From the NCBI GenBank assembly GCA_050305935.1, contig JBNLGG010000001.1:124001-188000 (forward strand): DNA of 64,000 bases. The letters are read 5' to 3'. Shown in pieces: positions 8,722 to 16,783 of the stretch. The notes below the pieces were generated by a model. That model saw nothing but the letters and a program-made list of their open reading frames with translations, searched no databases and had not been told where the DNA came from. How positions within the stretch are numbered: the first letter of the stretch is position 1; every line of letters begins with the position of its first letter. The stretch comes from CAJXNP01 sp050305935 (GTDB taxonomy: Bacteria; Bacteroidota; Bacteroidia; Cytophagales; Cyclobacteriaceae). Both the position numbers and the translations under genes were made by a program.

Positions 8722-9432
8722 CTATTCAGGGCATAGTTGTTCGTTTGTAACGGGATAATTGCCTGTGGAAAAATGCCACCATTCTGTTCTGATACCATTA
8801 AAACCGGCCATTTCCATTCCCTCTCTTAAAAAGATTCGATTAGCAATAACCGTCCCAGGTAAATTTTTATTGTCAAAATGCGAGTCTATTCCAAAGTGAT
8901 CAAACGGCGTCCCCATGTCCAATTCATTGTTTTGCATATCAACGAGTGTAATATCCACGGCTCCTCCGCGATTATGGTATGATCCGTTGCTGGAATATGG
9001 ATTTGCTACATAGCGTGGGTCAGGCATTATTTCCCACATTTTTTTTTGCACGCTTAATGGCCTGTAGCAATCAAAGAGTTTAATCCGGTAGCCTTGTTTA
9101 ATGAAATATTTGTTTGCCTCGATAAGCTTCCTTGCGACGCCAAGTCTTAGGAAACAATCGGAGCAGGGGTAAACTGCATGGTCTAGGAAATTGTCATCGG
9201 TGGCATATTTTAAGTCATAAATAAAGTCTTTCGATAGTAAGCTTATATCGACTAAAGAGGAATCGTGGTAATGGGATGGGTCAACTACTTTTTCGGTGAG
9301 AGGTTCGGTAAAAGCAGGTTCTTCCACCAACAGAGTGTCATTAGATTTTTTGGGGCCTTCTTCCGCTAAGACATTGCCTGATTTTTTGGAGCAGGAAAAT
9401 AAAATAGCAGCGATAAGGAAAAAGTATTTCAT
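8722..9432 (-). CDS. VanX/DdpX-type D-Ala-D-Ala dipeptidase (M15D), lipoprotein
   Basis: The 236-aa product begins with a lipoprotein signal (lipobox LFSC). The M15D zinc-peptidase features are all present: the substrate arginine in DCYRP, the zinc His and Asp in SYHNRGGAVD, and the catalytic Glu plus third ligand His in EWWHF. Enzymes of this family hydrolyse D-Ala-D-Ala, either for vancomycin resistance (VanX) or for peptidoglycan dipeptide recycling. No vanH/vanA or vanR/vanS genes lie nearby, so a cell-envelope recycling role is more likely than glycopeptide resistance. Its ATG overlaps the stop of the upstream membrane-protein gene by four bases, so the two are translationally coupled. 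Confidence 0.85.
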   Translation of the reverse strand: MKYFFLIAAILFSCSKKSGNVLAEEGPKKSNDTLLVEEPAFTEPLTEKVVDPSHYHDSSLVDISLLSKDFIYDLKYATDDNFLDHAVYPCSDCFLRLGVARKLIEANKYFIKQGYRIKLFDCYRPLSVQKKMWEIMPDPRYVANPYSSNGSYHNRGGAVDITLVDMQNNELDMGTPFDHFGIDSHFDNKNLPGTVIANRIFLREGMEMAGFNGIRTEWWHFSTGNYPVTNEQLCPE

Positions 9433-10100
9433 ATTGTCTTTTTATATTTCACCAGATGGTTAAACGTTTTTTGAATGATCATTTCGGCAACAATTAAATT
9501 AGGAACCCAGCCCAACCAGGCAACAATCATATAGGCATCCATCGGTTGAGGTCTGAAGATAAGTACAATCACGTATTTCCAGGCCCGCAATGTGATGGCT
9601 GACAAAGTAAGTGCAAAACTCCTGATCACAAATTGGCGGTGCTTTTGAATTTCATTTTTTTTAATCGAGGAATATGCCTGGAATGTTGTATAAATCCAAA
9701 ATATGGAAAGTGCTATGAAGGCTATTTTTGATGGTATTCCTCCATTGGCATATATTCCCATAATAAATCCAGAAGGACCGGATAGAAATAAAATGACGAT
9801 AACATACAATTTGCCAATGAATCGATGAACCTTCTTTTGATTCACCAATATATAATTTGAAAACTGAGTGAATCCGGCTGGAAGCACCAGGCAACTCGTA
9901 ATTACATGGACATAAAAAGCTGATTTCCAGAGTTGATTATCTAGCACTAATGGCTTGATCCTCATGAAGCCAATTCCATCTTCAAATGAAAAGTAGGGAA
10001 TGGTAAGTCTCACCATCAAATAGGTGAAAAAGCCAAAGACAATGAGAGTGGCTGCCTTGAAAACGCGCTTAAGAAAAGTGTAATTATTCCTCAAAAACAA
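9429..10100 (-). CDS. DUF2306 integral membrane protein
   Basis: A 223-aa protein with about six hydrophobic segments. The DUF2306 pattern is visible: an early helix with HVITSCLVLPAG, then the conserved NYILVNQKKVHRFIGKLYV loop, a GPSGFIMG helix, and EIQKHRQFVIRSFALT followed by a final helix pair. The His and Arg residues in VHRFIG and KHRQF are typical of the family, which is thought to be a heme-related or cytochrome-like membrane group of unproven function. It is the first gene of a two-gene operon with the VanX-like dipeptidase. It diverges from the YARHG gene across 36 bases. Confidence 0.75.
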   Translation of the reverse strand: MFLRNNYTFLKRVFKAATLIVFGFFTYLMVRLTIPYFSFEDGIGFMRIKPLVLDNQLWKSAFYVHVITSCLVLPAGFTQFSNYILVNQKKVHRFIGKLYVIVILFLSGPSGFIMGIYANGGIPSKIAFIALSIFWIYTTFQAYSSIKKNEIQKHRQFVIRSFALTLSAITLRAWKYVIVLIFRPQPMDAYMIVAWLGWVPNLIVAEMIIQKTFNHLVKYKKTI

Positions 10101-10136
10101 TATATTGAACGTTACTTTTCACAAAAATTAATCCTA

Positions 10137-10964
10137 ATGAATTTTTTATCAAATTATTCTCTCCTTTTAATGTGTATTATTCTTTTTAGCTGTAGTAAAA
10201 GAGAAAAGGTTGCCGATAATAAAACCGATGTAAATGAGGAGGAAATAGAGGTCGTCTTGGTGGAATTGACGAAAGACCCAAGAAAAATCGGCCCGGAAAA
10301 ATCAGCAGAGCAACTTGCCATTGATGAAAATATTTATGAGATCAATCAGTCAGAAAACCCACTTTATGGCTATTGGGTTGGTGCTTTTGGAAAAAACAAA
10401 ATAAACATTGCTATTTCCCATATTGATGAAAATGAAGCAAGCGGTCATAGCGTATGTGCCGGAAATTTCAGGGAAATTAAAGGAACAGTTGAAGAAATAG
10501 ATCAGAATATTTTTGCTTTCGATCTAAATGAACCCGGTGATGATCCATATGACGGGCACTTTTTTTTTCAAATTAATCTCAATACAAATACCCTTACAGG
10601 GACCTGGAAACCATTTAAACCAACCGTAGCGTCAAAAGAATACATCTTGAAAAAAAGGGAGTTTCAGTATGACCCAAACGTAGGGGAGTATAACCTATAT
10701 TCATCCACGGAACCTTTATCTGTGGAATATGTGGAAAATTTATTGCCAGAGGAAATAGAAATGATCCGCAATGAGATTTACGCACGTCACGGTTATAGCT
10801 TTAAAAACCTGAAGATCAGAAGGATATTTGATACAAAGGAATGGTACATTCCAATGGCAATTGATATAAGGGATCAATTAACTGAACTTGAAGCCAGAAA
10901 TATTGATATCCTTTATAACTACGAGGAGTACTATGATGAATATTATGATGATTTTGGGAGGTGA
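10137..10964 (+). CDS. YARHG-domain lipoprotein
   Basis: A 275-aa predicted lipoprotein: a hydrophobic start, then the lipobox LFSC at about residue 19. A central beta-rich region of about 100 residues contains YGYWVGAFGKNKINIAIS and TLTGTWKPF; it resembles a small lipocalin-like fold, but this is not certain. The C-terminal part has the YARHG domain, with EEIEMIRNEIYARHGYSF and then DTKEWYIP, the normal extension of the motif. YARHG is an extracellular domain of unknown function found in many Bacteroidota lipoproteins. The gene ends in an acidic, Tyr/Asp-rich tail. It is transcribed away from the DUF2306 gene. Confidence 0.8.
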   Translation: MNFLSNYSLLLMCIILFSCSKREKVADNKTDVNEEEIEVVLVELTKDPRKIGPEKSAEQLAIDENIYEINQSENPLYGYWVGAFGKNKINIAISHIDENEASGHSVCAGNFREIKGTVEEIDQNIFAFDLNEPGDDPYDGHFFFQINLNTNTLTGTWKPFKPTVASKEYILKKREFQYDPNVGEYNLYSSTEPLSVEYVENLLPEEIEMIRNEIYARHGYSFKNLKIRRIFDTKEWYIPMAIDIRDQLTELEARNIDILYNYEEYYDEYYDDFGR

Positions 10965-11496
10965 TATTTTAAAATGAAGTGGATATTTAATCTCTTACCT
11001 TATTTAACTTTCCTTATAAGATAATTTGGGTTTTGTCGACAGTTACAAACCTTTGATCTTTTTTATCTCATCGATGAGTATTGCACTTCCAAATTTGGAG
11101 GTGTCAATCGAGTCGTCTAATAAAATAAACCCACTGGGCATAAATATTTAGAAATAAGAAATTGGTGAATGTCCCTTGGTAGTCCTTAATGGAACTCCAG
11201 CTACCTTTGGGATTTTGGAACCATCTTGGATGATTATCAGATTGAGGTGCCAGATCATTATCTCAAACCGTTCGAATGAATACTTTTGCGCCTCCACTAT
11301 CCTATGAAAACATTAAGTATTAATATGTTTTGTCCGATTAATATAATTACAATTTTTTTATCTCGATCAGTTTTTAATAGGGTCTCTATGATTTCTTCTT
11401 TTATAGGATTGATTGATAAATTTCATGTCAAACTTTTCTCCAAAATGTAATAAAAGGTTAATTGCAAACTAAAGTTTCGTAATATTTGATTCGTTG
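10965..11496. other. AT-rich intergenic stretch left of the flippase
   Basis: About 530 bases without an intact gene. The central 270 bases hold the minus-strand methyltransferase-like remnant. The right 180 bases are very AT-rich and should contain the flippase promoter. A TAATATTTG at about 11480 is one base longer than the consensus -7 box, so no promoter is claimed. Confidence 0.6.
11043..11310 (-). pseudogene. Decayed C-terminal fragment, methyltransferase-like
   Basis: On the minus strand a reading frame of about 88 codons has coding character but no start, and one internal TAA (11150-11148). The part before the stop reads like IIIQDGSKIPKVAGVPLR. The part after it, from an ATG at 11141, reads MPSGFILLDDSIDTSKFGSA and ends LIDEIKKIKGL. 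The glycine-hydrophobic-DDS arrangement followed by a helix recalls the C-terminal end of class I SAM methyltransferases in glycan clusters (G-G-hhhhDD). The identification is weak. An upstream stop near 11311 ends the fragment, so it is the tail of a lost gene at the edge of the glycan island. Confidence 0.45.
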
Positions 11497-12711
11497 ATGA
11501 TTGCTCAAAAAACTACCTACAATTTCATCTTCCTATTTTTAGGAAGAATAGTTGTTGCTTTAGGTGGTTTGATCATAGTAATTCTGATTTCTCGGGAAGG
11601 AGGTATGGAGTTGCTTGGGCATTACACTTATCTTACCGCAACTATGGCTATATCAATGATGTTATCCAATTTTGGTATGGACATTTTTATTACCAGATCG
11701 GTAGCACAATACTTTGAAAAAATTCCCTATGAAAGACTAAGCGTAGCTCTATGGTTACAGTTAACAATTGCTTTTATGATCATTCTAGCAATTACATGCA
11801 GCACCCTTCTTTTAAATTTTGAAAACAGTTTGGCGTGGCACATTTATTCTTTGATACTTATTCCTGCATCCCTTTCCAGTACATCAAACGCAGTACTCAA
11901 AGGAAACCAGAAAATGGGATATCTAACATTAAGTTTGTTAGTTGAAGCCCTGACTCAAATAATAGGGGTGTTTCTCTGCGTTAAAAATGGTATTGTTGCT
12001 ATTGTTATAGTACTGGTTTGCGCAAAAATTCTTGGAGCATCTTTTTCAATCCTATCTCTTTTTAGGGAAAAAATAAGTGTGAAACGTTTAATCTTCTCTT
12101 CTAAAAAGAAAGACATCCTACCAATAGTGAAGTCCGGGTGGCACCTTTCCGTGTCTATATTCTTCAACACCATTTCTTTGAGAGCAGCCGTCATACTACT
12201 GGGAGTAGTGTCAGGAAATTATGAAATAGGGTTATACGGTGCAAGTAATAAAGTAATTGAGGCAATCAAAATGATCCCAACGGCCATTTATGGTTCACTA
12301 TTTCCTGAAATGGTAAAAAAGGAAAAGGAAAGAAAATCCACCCGTGACTATATCAAATATGTTTTCCTGGCGGCTTTAGGCGCTACGGTGGTTTTGTTTT
12401 TTATTGCGCCTATTTTAGTTCATTTGCTTTATAAAAATCAGGAGATAACTCCTGTTCTTCAAATAATGCTTATAGGTTTGTTGCCTTTTATTGTAAGGCA
12501 GTTCCTATCTTTCCGTTTGTTTGCTCAGGGAAGGGATAAACTATTGATCTATGTCAGCACCATAACTTGCGCACTTATGATTGTGTCCTGTTATTTGGGA
12601 AATCAGTTTTATGGATTGTTCGGGTTATGTTGGGCAGTAAATGGAGTCTGGACAATTGAATGGATGGTTCTAATGCTTATTCAAAAGAATTTTCGCCTTT
12701 TGTTTAAATGA
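11497..12711 (+). CDS. Wzx-like polysaccharide flippase (MOP superfamily)
   Basis: A 404-aa integral membrane protein with about 12 hydrophobic segments, in the range of O-antigen/teichoic-type Wzx flippases that move undecaprenyl-linked sugar units across the inner membrane. The N-terminal helix pair has FIFLFLGRIVVALGGLIIVI followed by ISREGG, and a later segment reads GLYGASNKVIEAIKMIP, both typical of the polysaccharide-synthesis group of the MOP family. ATG at 11497 is chosen over the TTG just before it. Codon use is strongly AT-rich. No Wzy polymerase is adjacent. The 3' end overlaps the convergent sulfotransferase gene by 31 bases. Confidence 0.8.
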   Translation: MIAQKTTYNFIFLFLGRIVVALGGLIIVILISREGGMELLGHYTYLTATMAISMMLSNFGMDIFITRSVAQYFEKIPYERLSVALWLQLTIAFMIILAITCSTLLLNFENSLAWHIYSLILIPASLSSTSNAVLKGNQKMGYLTLSLLVEALTQIIGVFLCVKNGIVAIVIVLVCAKILGASFSILSLFREKISVKRLIFSSKKKDILPIVKSGWHLSVSIFFNTISLRAAVILLGVVSGNYEIGLYGASNKVIEAIKMIPTAIYGSLFPEMVKKEKERKSTRDYIKYVFLAALGATVVLFFIAPILVHLLYKNQEITPVLQIMLIGLLPFIVRQFLSFRLFAQGRDKLLIYVSTITCALMIVSCYLGNQFYGLFGLCWAVNGVWTIEWMVLMLIQKNFRLLFK

Positions 12712-13238
12712 GGAAAACCTGCATTAGGTACCGGTAGTTTCAGAAAATTGCACAGTCTTTCCCATACACCTGGCTGTTTAAAATCAATAATCAGCAGATC
12801 ATCTTTTCTGCTCTGAAAATAGCTACTTACTTCCTGATGATACTCTTGCCATCTTTTCTCAAAAATGGATTTAGAGAAACAGGTTGTCCCATAAAACTCC
12901 TGATGTATTTCGTTTCCGACTTTCTGCAACTCTTTAGACAAACAAGGCAACTCCTGCTCAAAGAGCCACTGTACACTTTTTAGCCAATCGGAAAGGTCTC
13001 TGGTAGTCAAAATGAATTTACAATTACTTAATTGTGAATCTATTTTTTGATAGATTAATGGAATTGGATTGTCCATGAATGCATCATATTCTGATAGTAT
13101 TTTGTCTTCAATGTTGTAATAGAGTGGAATGCTATGAGGAGCAGCATTAACACCAAGTTGAAGCAATGCGTGATAAAGAGAAGTTGTACCCGTTCTTTGT
13201 AAACCAATTCCCAGAATTTTACCTTTTGGTTCAGGCAT
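12681..13238 (-). CDS. Sulfotransferase-family protein
   Basis: A short 185-aa PAPS-type sulfotransferase. The 5'-phosphosulfate-binding loop is GIGLQRTGTTSLYHAL (about residues 10-25) and the 3'-phosphate motif is KFILTTRDLSDWLKSV, with the Arg and Ser in the expected places. This is the Sulfotransfer_4-like group with the GLxRTGTTSL signature. Such enzymes move sulfate from PAPS to hydroxyls on glycans or lipids. It sits between a flippase and a glycosyltransferase, so sulfation of a surface glycan is the natural inference. Its length is at the low end for the family but both cofactor motifs are intact. It diverges from the phosphorylase gene across 65 bases. Confidence 0.8.
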   Translation of the reverse strand: MPEPKGKILGIGLQRTGTTSLYHALLQLGVNAAPHSIPLYYNIEDKILSEYDAFMDNPIPLIYQKIDSQLSNCKFILTTRDLSDWLKSVQWLFEQELPCLSKELQKVGNEIHQEFYGTTCFSKSIFEKRWQEYHQEVSSYFQSRKDDLLIIDFKQPGVWERLCNFLKLPVPNAGFPHLNKRRKFF

Positions 13239-13303
13239 GATTTATAAAGTAGTTATTTGTATTTTCGTTTTTCAGGAAAACAATTTTAAGAAGAAAAACT
13301 TAG

Positions 13304-14041
13304 ATGACAGAAAAAGAGTCAGGTATATTAACACCTGAGGAGTTAATTGATTGGAAAATTAAAAATGGAATTTTACAGTTCTCAATCACTCCAAAGTGTG
13401 TTATTCTCTGTCCACAAGCATCTGTAGTAAAATACTATAAACGTTGGAAAAGTAAGCGAATTAAGGGAATACAGGGCACCAATATATGCATTGATACTAA
13501 ACATGCGGTTTACCTTTCGTCTGGTTGGGGTATTGGTAGTCCGGCTATGATCGCCATATGTGAAGAATATAAAGCGCTTGGAGTGAATAGATTTATTCTT
13601 ACGGGTATGTGTGGACGTTTGGGCACGGAAATCAAAGAGGGAGAAGCCAGGATAATAAAGACAGCATTGATAGAAGAAGGTACTTCCAGCCACTATGAGG
13701 GCTCTTGTATGGGACAAAAGGTTGATGCCACCGATCAAAAATTGTATAGTAAATTAAAAGATTATCAATTAAAAGATGCAATGGCAGTAAGTACGGATGC
13801 TGTATTTAGGGAAACTGGATCAAAAATAGAAAAGTGGAAGCAACAAGGAGTTCAACTGGTAGATATGGAGACCTCTTCATTATTTAGCTTTGCTAAATTC
13901 TATCAATTAGAAGCTTTGTCCATATTGGTAGGAGCCGATATGGTGACAGTGCAATGGCAGCATCCAGTAAATATGCAAGTAATAAATATGCGCATCAAGG
14001 AAGTAGTCGATCTGATTATTAAATCACTAAGTTTTGAATAA
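13304..14041 (+). CDS. Nucleoside phosphorylase family (PNP_UDP_1) protein
   Basis: The 245-aa product resembles the hexameric uridine/purine nucleoside phosphorylase family, which cleaves nucleosides with phosphate to give base and (deoxy)ribose 1-phosphate. Visible marks are the strand-turn SSGWGIGSPAMIA (the usual phosphate/ribose-site GMG region), GVNRFILTGMCGRL (normally GTCG), and LVDMETSSLF, where the Met-Glu of the ribose site is conserved. A late Asp-Met of the base site lies in LVGADMV. Divergence in the GTCG motif (GMCG) suggests altered specificity. The gene overlaps the glycosyltransferase start by eight bases, so the two are co-translated. Its presence in a glycan locus is unusual and its substrate is unknown. 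Confidence 0.75.
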   Translation: MTEKESGILTPEELIDWKIKNGILQFSITPKCVILCPQASVVKYYKRWKSKRIKGIQGTNICIDTKHAVYLSSGWGIGSPAMIAICEEYKALGVNRFILTGMCGRLGTEIKEGEARIIKTALIEEGTSSHYEGSCMGQKVDATDQKLYSKLKDYQLKDAMAVSTDAVFRETGSKIEKWKQQGVQLVDMETSSLFSFAKFYQLEALSILVGADMVTVQWQHPVNMQVINMRIKEVVDLIIKSLSFE

Positions 14042-15188
14042 ACCAACTATTGTAATTAATGCCTATCAACGGCCTAAGTCACTAAGCCGCCTTTTAGAAA
14101 GCATTGAAAAAGCTAATATTCCAGATCAGGTAGATATATGGTTCTCCCTGGAATATGGAGCTGTTGACGAAGTGGTTGAATTGGTAAAATCCTTTAACTG
14201 GAAAAAAGGCAAAAAGCAGATCATCAGACAAAAGGAAAAGCTTGGGCTAGTAGGTCATTTTTTAGCATGCGGAGACTTAACTTCAAAATTAGGAACCATT
14301 ATTTACCTGGAGGATGACCTATTCGTAGGGCCAAGCTTTTATCATTATGCCATGCAAGTATTGGATGCTTATGAAAATGATGGGCGCATTGCTGGGTTTT
14401 CTTTGAATGCTTTGTGGTTCAATGGATATTTGCACCTTCCTTTCAAGCCAATTTTTGATGGCAACCCTGTTTTCTTTCTACAGGTAGCTTGGTATCAAGG
14501 GCAAGTCTATACCGCTAATCAATGGCAACTTTTTCGTCAATGGTTAGCAAGCAATAAGGGACTTGATTCTGATGTCTTTATGCACGAATCCATGATCAAT
14601 TTTAAATTAAGTGATGATTGGTTTCCTATCAAAACGAGGTATTTAGTCGAAACGGCTCGCTTTTATTGTTTTCCACGAGAGGCTCACGTAGTGAATTTTG
14701 GTGACGCAGGCACCCATTTTTTACAGAAAACAAATTTCTTTATGACTGAACTGGCATTAGAAGTTGGAACAGCTGGGTTTAAGCCTTTTAGTGAATCGCT
14801 GGCAGTGTATGATTCTTTTTTTGAGTTGCTTCCTGATAGGGTAAAGCGATTGAATACCGAACTTGCATCATATGATTTTGAAATGGATTTAAATGGGTTA
14901 AAGGATCTCGCCAAAATAAAAAGCAAGTTCCTCATAAGTTCCAGATCCTCTTCTGTACCCATTTTGAAATTTGCCTTAGAAATGAGGCCACAGGAAATGA
15001 GTATTTTATATAACAGAACTGGAGATTTTTTTACTCTTGCAGAAGCTAATACTTTTGAAGAAAACAATAGAAATAGGGAAAATAAACAATTTCTCAGGTT
15101 TGAGTATTTCCACAGACATAAGCTGAGACTGAAACAACAGTTGAAGTTTTTGCTAAAAAGGATCTATCACAATTTTGTAAAGGTATAG
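14034..15188 (+). CDS. GNT-I-like glycosyltransferase
   Basis: A 384-aa cytoplasmic protein of GT-A type. The N-terminus TIVINAYQRPKSLSRLLESI is the nucleotide-sugar fold start, and the metal-binding triplet is in YLEDDLFVGPSFYHY (EDD at 93-95). This placement closely resembles GlcNAc-transferase I (GT13)-like enzymes rather than ordinary GT2. Later the protein has a long C-terminal part without recognised motifs. The start is a TTG at 14034, eight bases inside the phosphorylase gene; the next ATG lies beyond the EDD motif and would remove the fold. Donor and acceptor cannot be told. It is convergent with the methyltransferase gene, with a 22-base overlap. Confidence 0.75.
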   Translation: MNKPTIVINAYQRPKSLSRLLESIEKANIPDQVDIWFSLEYGAVDEVVELVKSFNWKKGKKQIIRQKEKLGLVGHFLACGDLTSKLGTIIYLEDDLFVGPSFYHYAMQVLDAYENDGRIAGFSLNALWFNGYLHLPFKPIFDGNPVFFLQVAWYQGQVYTANQWQLFRQWLASNKGLDSDVFMHESMINFKLSDDWFPIKTRYLVETARFYCFPREAHVVNFGDAGTHFLQKTNFFMTELALEVGTAGFKPFSESLAVYDSFFELLPDRVKRLNTELASYDFEMDLNGLKDLAKIKSKFLISSRSSSVPILKFALEMRPQEMSILYNRTGDFFTLAEANTFEENNRNRENKQFLRFEYFHRHKLRLKQQLKFLLKRIYHNFVKV

Positions 15189-15958
15189 ATATAATAGTCG
15201 CCAATAAAATTGAAGATTGGCCATTTAGCGATAACTTTATCGACTTTTGTCATCAGCTTATATAAGCGGGGGAACTTTTTTGGAAATCGGTCCTGAAATG
15301 AAGGTGGGCTAATGATGCAAAGACCGTGTATGTCCAAATTACTTATTCTTCCCTCCAAAGCCTTTGAGACAACACTAGGTTGATAGTACCAACAATTAAA
15401 ATGCTCCCCTTCAATATAAGCATCTGAAGGTCCTTTTCTTTTCCTTCTGGTTGCTACTTTAAGATTTCCTTTCAGATAATACACTTTCTCCCAAAGTGTA
15501 AAAGGAGGCATGATCACAAATGTTGCTCCTCCACCCGGTTTAAGCCGGTCAGCCAACTTATTTACTACTGATGTTAAATCTGATGTGCAATTGAGACCGC
15601 CGAAGTTGCTATAAACATAGTCAAAAGTCTCTGTGATCTGATCTATTTTTTCATAGTTCAATTCATTGAAAGTGATTTTGTCAGTTAGTCCAAGTGCCTC
15701 GATCTTTTCATTTGATTTTAAAACCATACCCGGGCTAACATCAAAGGCACTTACCTGAAAACCTTGTTGGGCAAAGTATATTGCATCGGTTGCTGTTCCA
15801 GCATTTACTTCCAAGATATGTCCCTTAGGATGAATGTTACTCAACACTATTTTTCTTATAACACTTCGCATATAACTAACTATAGGATTACTGTCATATA
15901 TCTGATCAAAAATAACGGACTGCTTACCAAATGCTTCGCTTGCTGTGCTACTGGCCAT
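15167..15958 (-). CDS. Class I SAM-dependent methyltransferase
   Basis: A 263-aa Rossmann-fold methyltransferase. Motif I is HILEVNAGTATDAIYFAQQG, with Asn in place of the usual Gly after Val, followed by FQVSAFDVSPGM as motif II. A later LKPGGGATFVIMPPF gives the post-motif III loop. The N-terminus (FDQIYDSNPIVSYMR) is like that of small-molecule and sugar methyltransferases of the Methyltransf_25/11 type. The target is unknown. It is the last gene of a minus-strand operon (nucleotidyltransferase, radical SAM, two methyltransferases), and its start overlaps the previous methyltransferase by 11 bases. Confidence 0.8.
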   Translation of the reverse strand: MASSTASEAFGKQSVIFDQIYDSNPIVSYMRSVIRKIVLSNIHPKGHILEVNAGTATDAIYFAQQGFQVSAFDVSPGMVLKSNEKIEALGLTDKITFNELNYEKIDQITETFDYVYSNFGGLNCTSDLTSVVNKLADRLKPGGGATFVIMPPFTLWEKVYYLKGNLKVATRRKRKGPSDAYIEGEHFNCWYYQPSVVSKALEGRISNLDIHGLCIISPPSFQDRFPKKFPRLYKLMTKVDKVIAKWPIFNFIGDYYIYTFTKL

Positions 15959-16685
15959 ACTTTTTATATTTATATAATGAAAAAGGGAATTTTTTCCAGA
16001 ATCTCAGGTTACGAACTTTTTGAAATCCGCTAGCCAACAGATCGGATTCCAAATGGTGATAATAGTATTCTGACATTTCAGGACATCCCATGCCAGAATA
16101 GTATTCCTGACTTCTAATTTTCGCAAACTTTTGATCCGCTTCATTCTTATAAAAGGGACTATCGTTAACCCATATATATCCGTTAGATTTAAGAAGCCTA
16201 ATTGACTTTTCAAGAATTACTTTCAGAACAGGAAAGTATTGAATTGAGGCATTAAAAAGGATCACATCAATTGATTCGGATCGAAAATAATTGTCCTGTA
16301 AAAGGTCCAAGTATAGAAAATGAACTCTATCCGAGCCAAAAAGACGATTCGCTTGTTCCAGTTCAGGCTCATTTAAGTCAATACCATAAATGGTTGTTTT
16401 AGGAAACTCTTTCGAAAGTAAACCCGTAAACCAACCATTGCCACATCCTACGTCCAATATATGAAGAGAGGATGGTAAGCTTTTAAGTTGTCCAATTAAT
16501 CGTAAATAGCTTCTTTCTCTAAGTTTCCATTCACTTTTTAAGGGATGGTTTGAATCCAAATAGGGGAGATTAATCACCTCCTCGTCTGACAATATTCTTC
16601 CTTCTTTATCTCTTACTTGCAAATAAGCGTTTTCCTTTTTTGAAACATCTCCATGAGGATGAACATACTGTACTTTTGTATTCAT
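15948..16685 (-). CDS. Class I SAM-dependent methyltransferase
   Basis: A 245-aa methyltransferase with a clear motif I (LHILDVGCGNGWFTGLL) and motif II (TIYGIDLNEPELEQA). The acidic motif region is HFLYLDLLQDNYF and the later IDVILFNASIQYF ends the core. The N-terminal 60 residues (PHGDVSKKENAYLQVRDKEG, then ILSDEEVINLPYL) are charged and have the look of the small Trm112-like lead-in found in some glycan and lipid methyltransferases; this is only a resemblance. It is not a duplicate of its neighbour: the two share only the cofactor fold. It overlaps the next methyltransferase by 11 bases, so the pair is translationally coupled. Confidence 0.8.
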   Translation of the reverse strand: MNTKVQYVHPHGDVSKKENAYLQVRDKEGRILSDEEVINLPYLDSNHPLKSEWKLRERSYLRLIGQLKSLPSSLHILDVGCGNGWFTGLLSKEFPKTTIYGIDLNEPELEQANRLFGSDRVHFLYLDLLQDNYFRSESIDVILFNASIQYFPVLKVILEKSIRLLKSNGYIWVNDSPFYKNEADQKFAKIRSQEYYSGMGCPEMSEYYYHHLESDLLASGFQKVRNLRFWKKFPFSLYKYKKYGQ

Positions 16686-16705
16686 TGATCAAATTGGCTT
16701 TTTAA

Positions 16706-16783
16706 TTATTTCCTCAGGAATTTTATATTCTGCATTTGTAAGGACAGAATTAATTGCGCAGCAGCATCAAAATCAGCTTTCAT
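16706..16783 (-). CDS. Possible 25-aa ORF between radical SAM and methyltransferase genes
   Basis: An ATG at 16783 overlaps the stop of the radical SAM gene in the ATGA form and opens a frame of 25 codons that ends in TAA at 16708-16706, about 20 bases before the methyltransferase ATG. The peptide begins MKADFDAAAQLILSLQMQ and would be a short amphipathic helix. The four-base overlap is typical of true genes, but the frame is too short to judge. It may be a coupling peptide or the stub of a lost gene. Confidence 0.3.
   Translation of the reverse strand: MKADFDAAAQLILSLQMQNIKFLRK

Noticed and set aside
8722..9432. VanX-like gene as a vancomycin-resistance marker
   Set aside because: No vanH, vanA or vanRS genes are near. 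Gram-negative envelopes already exclude glycopeptides, so peptide recycling is more likely.
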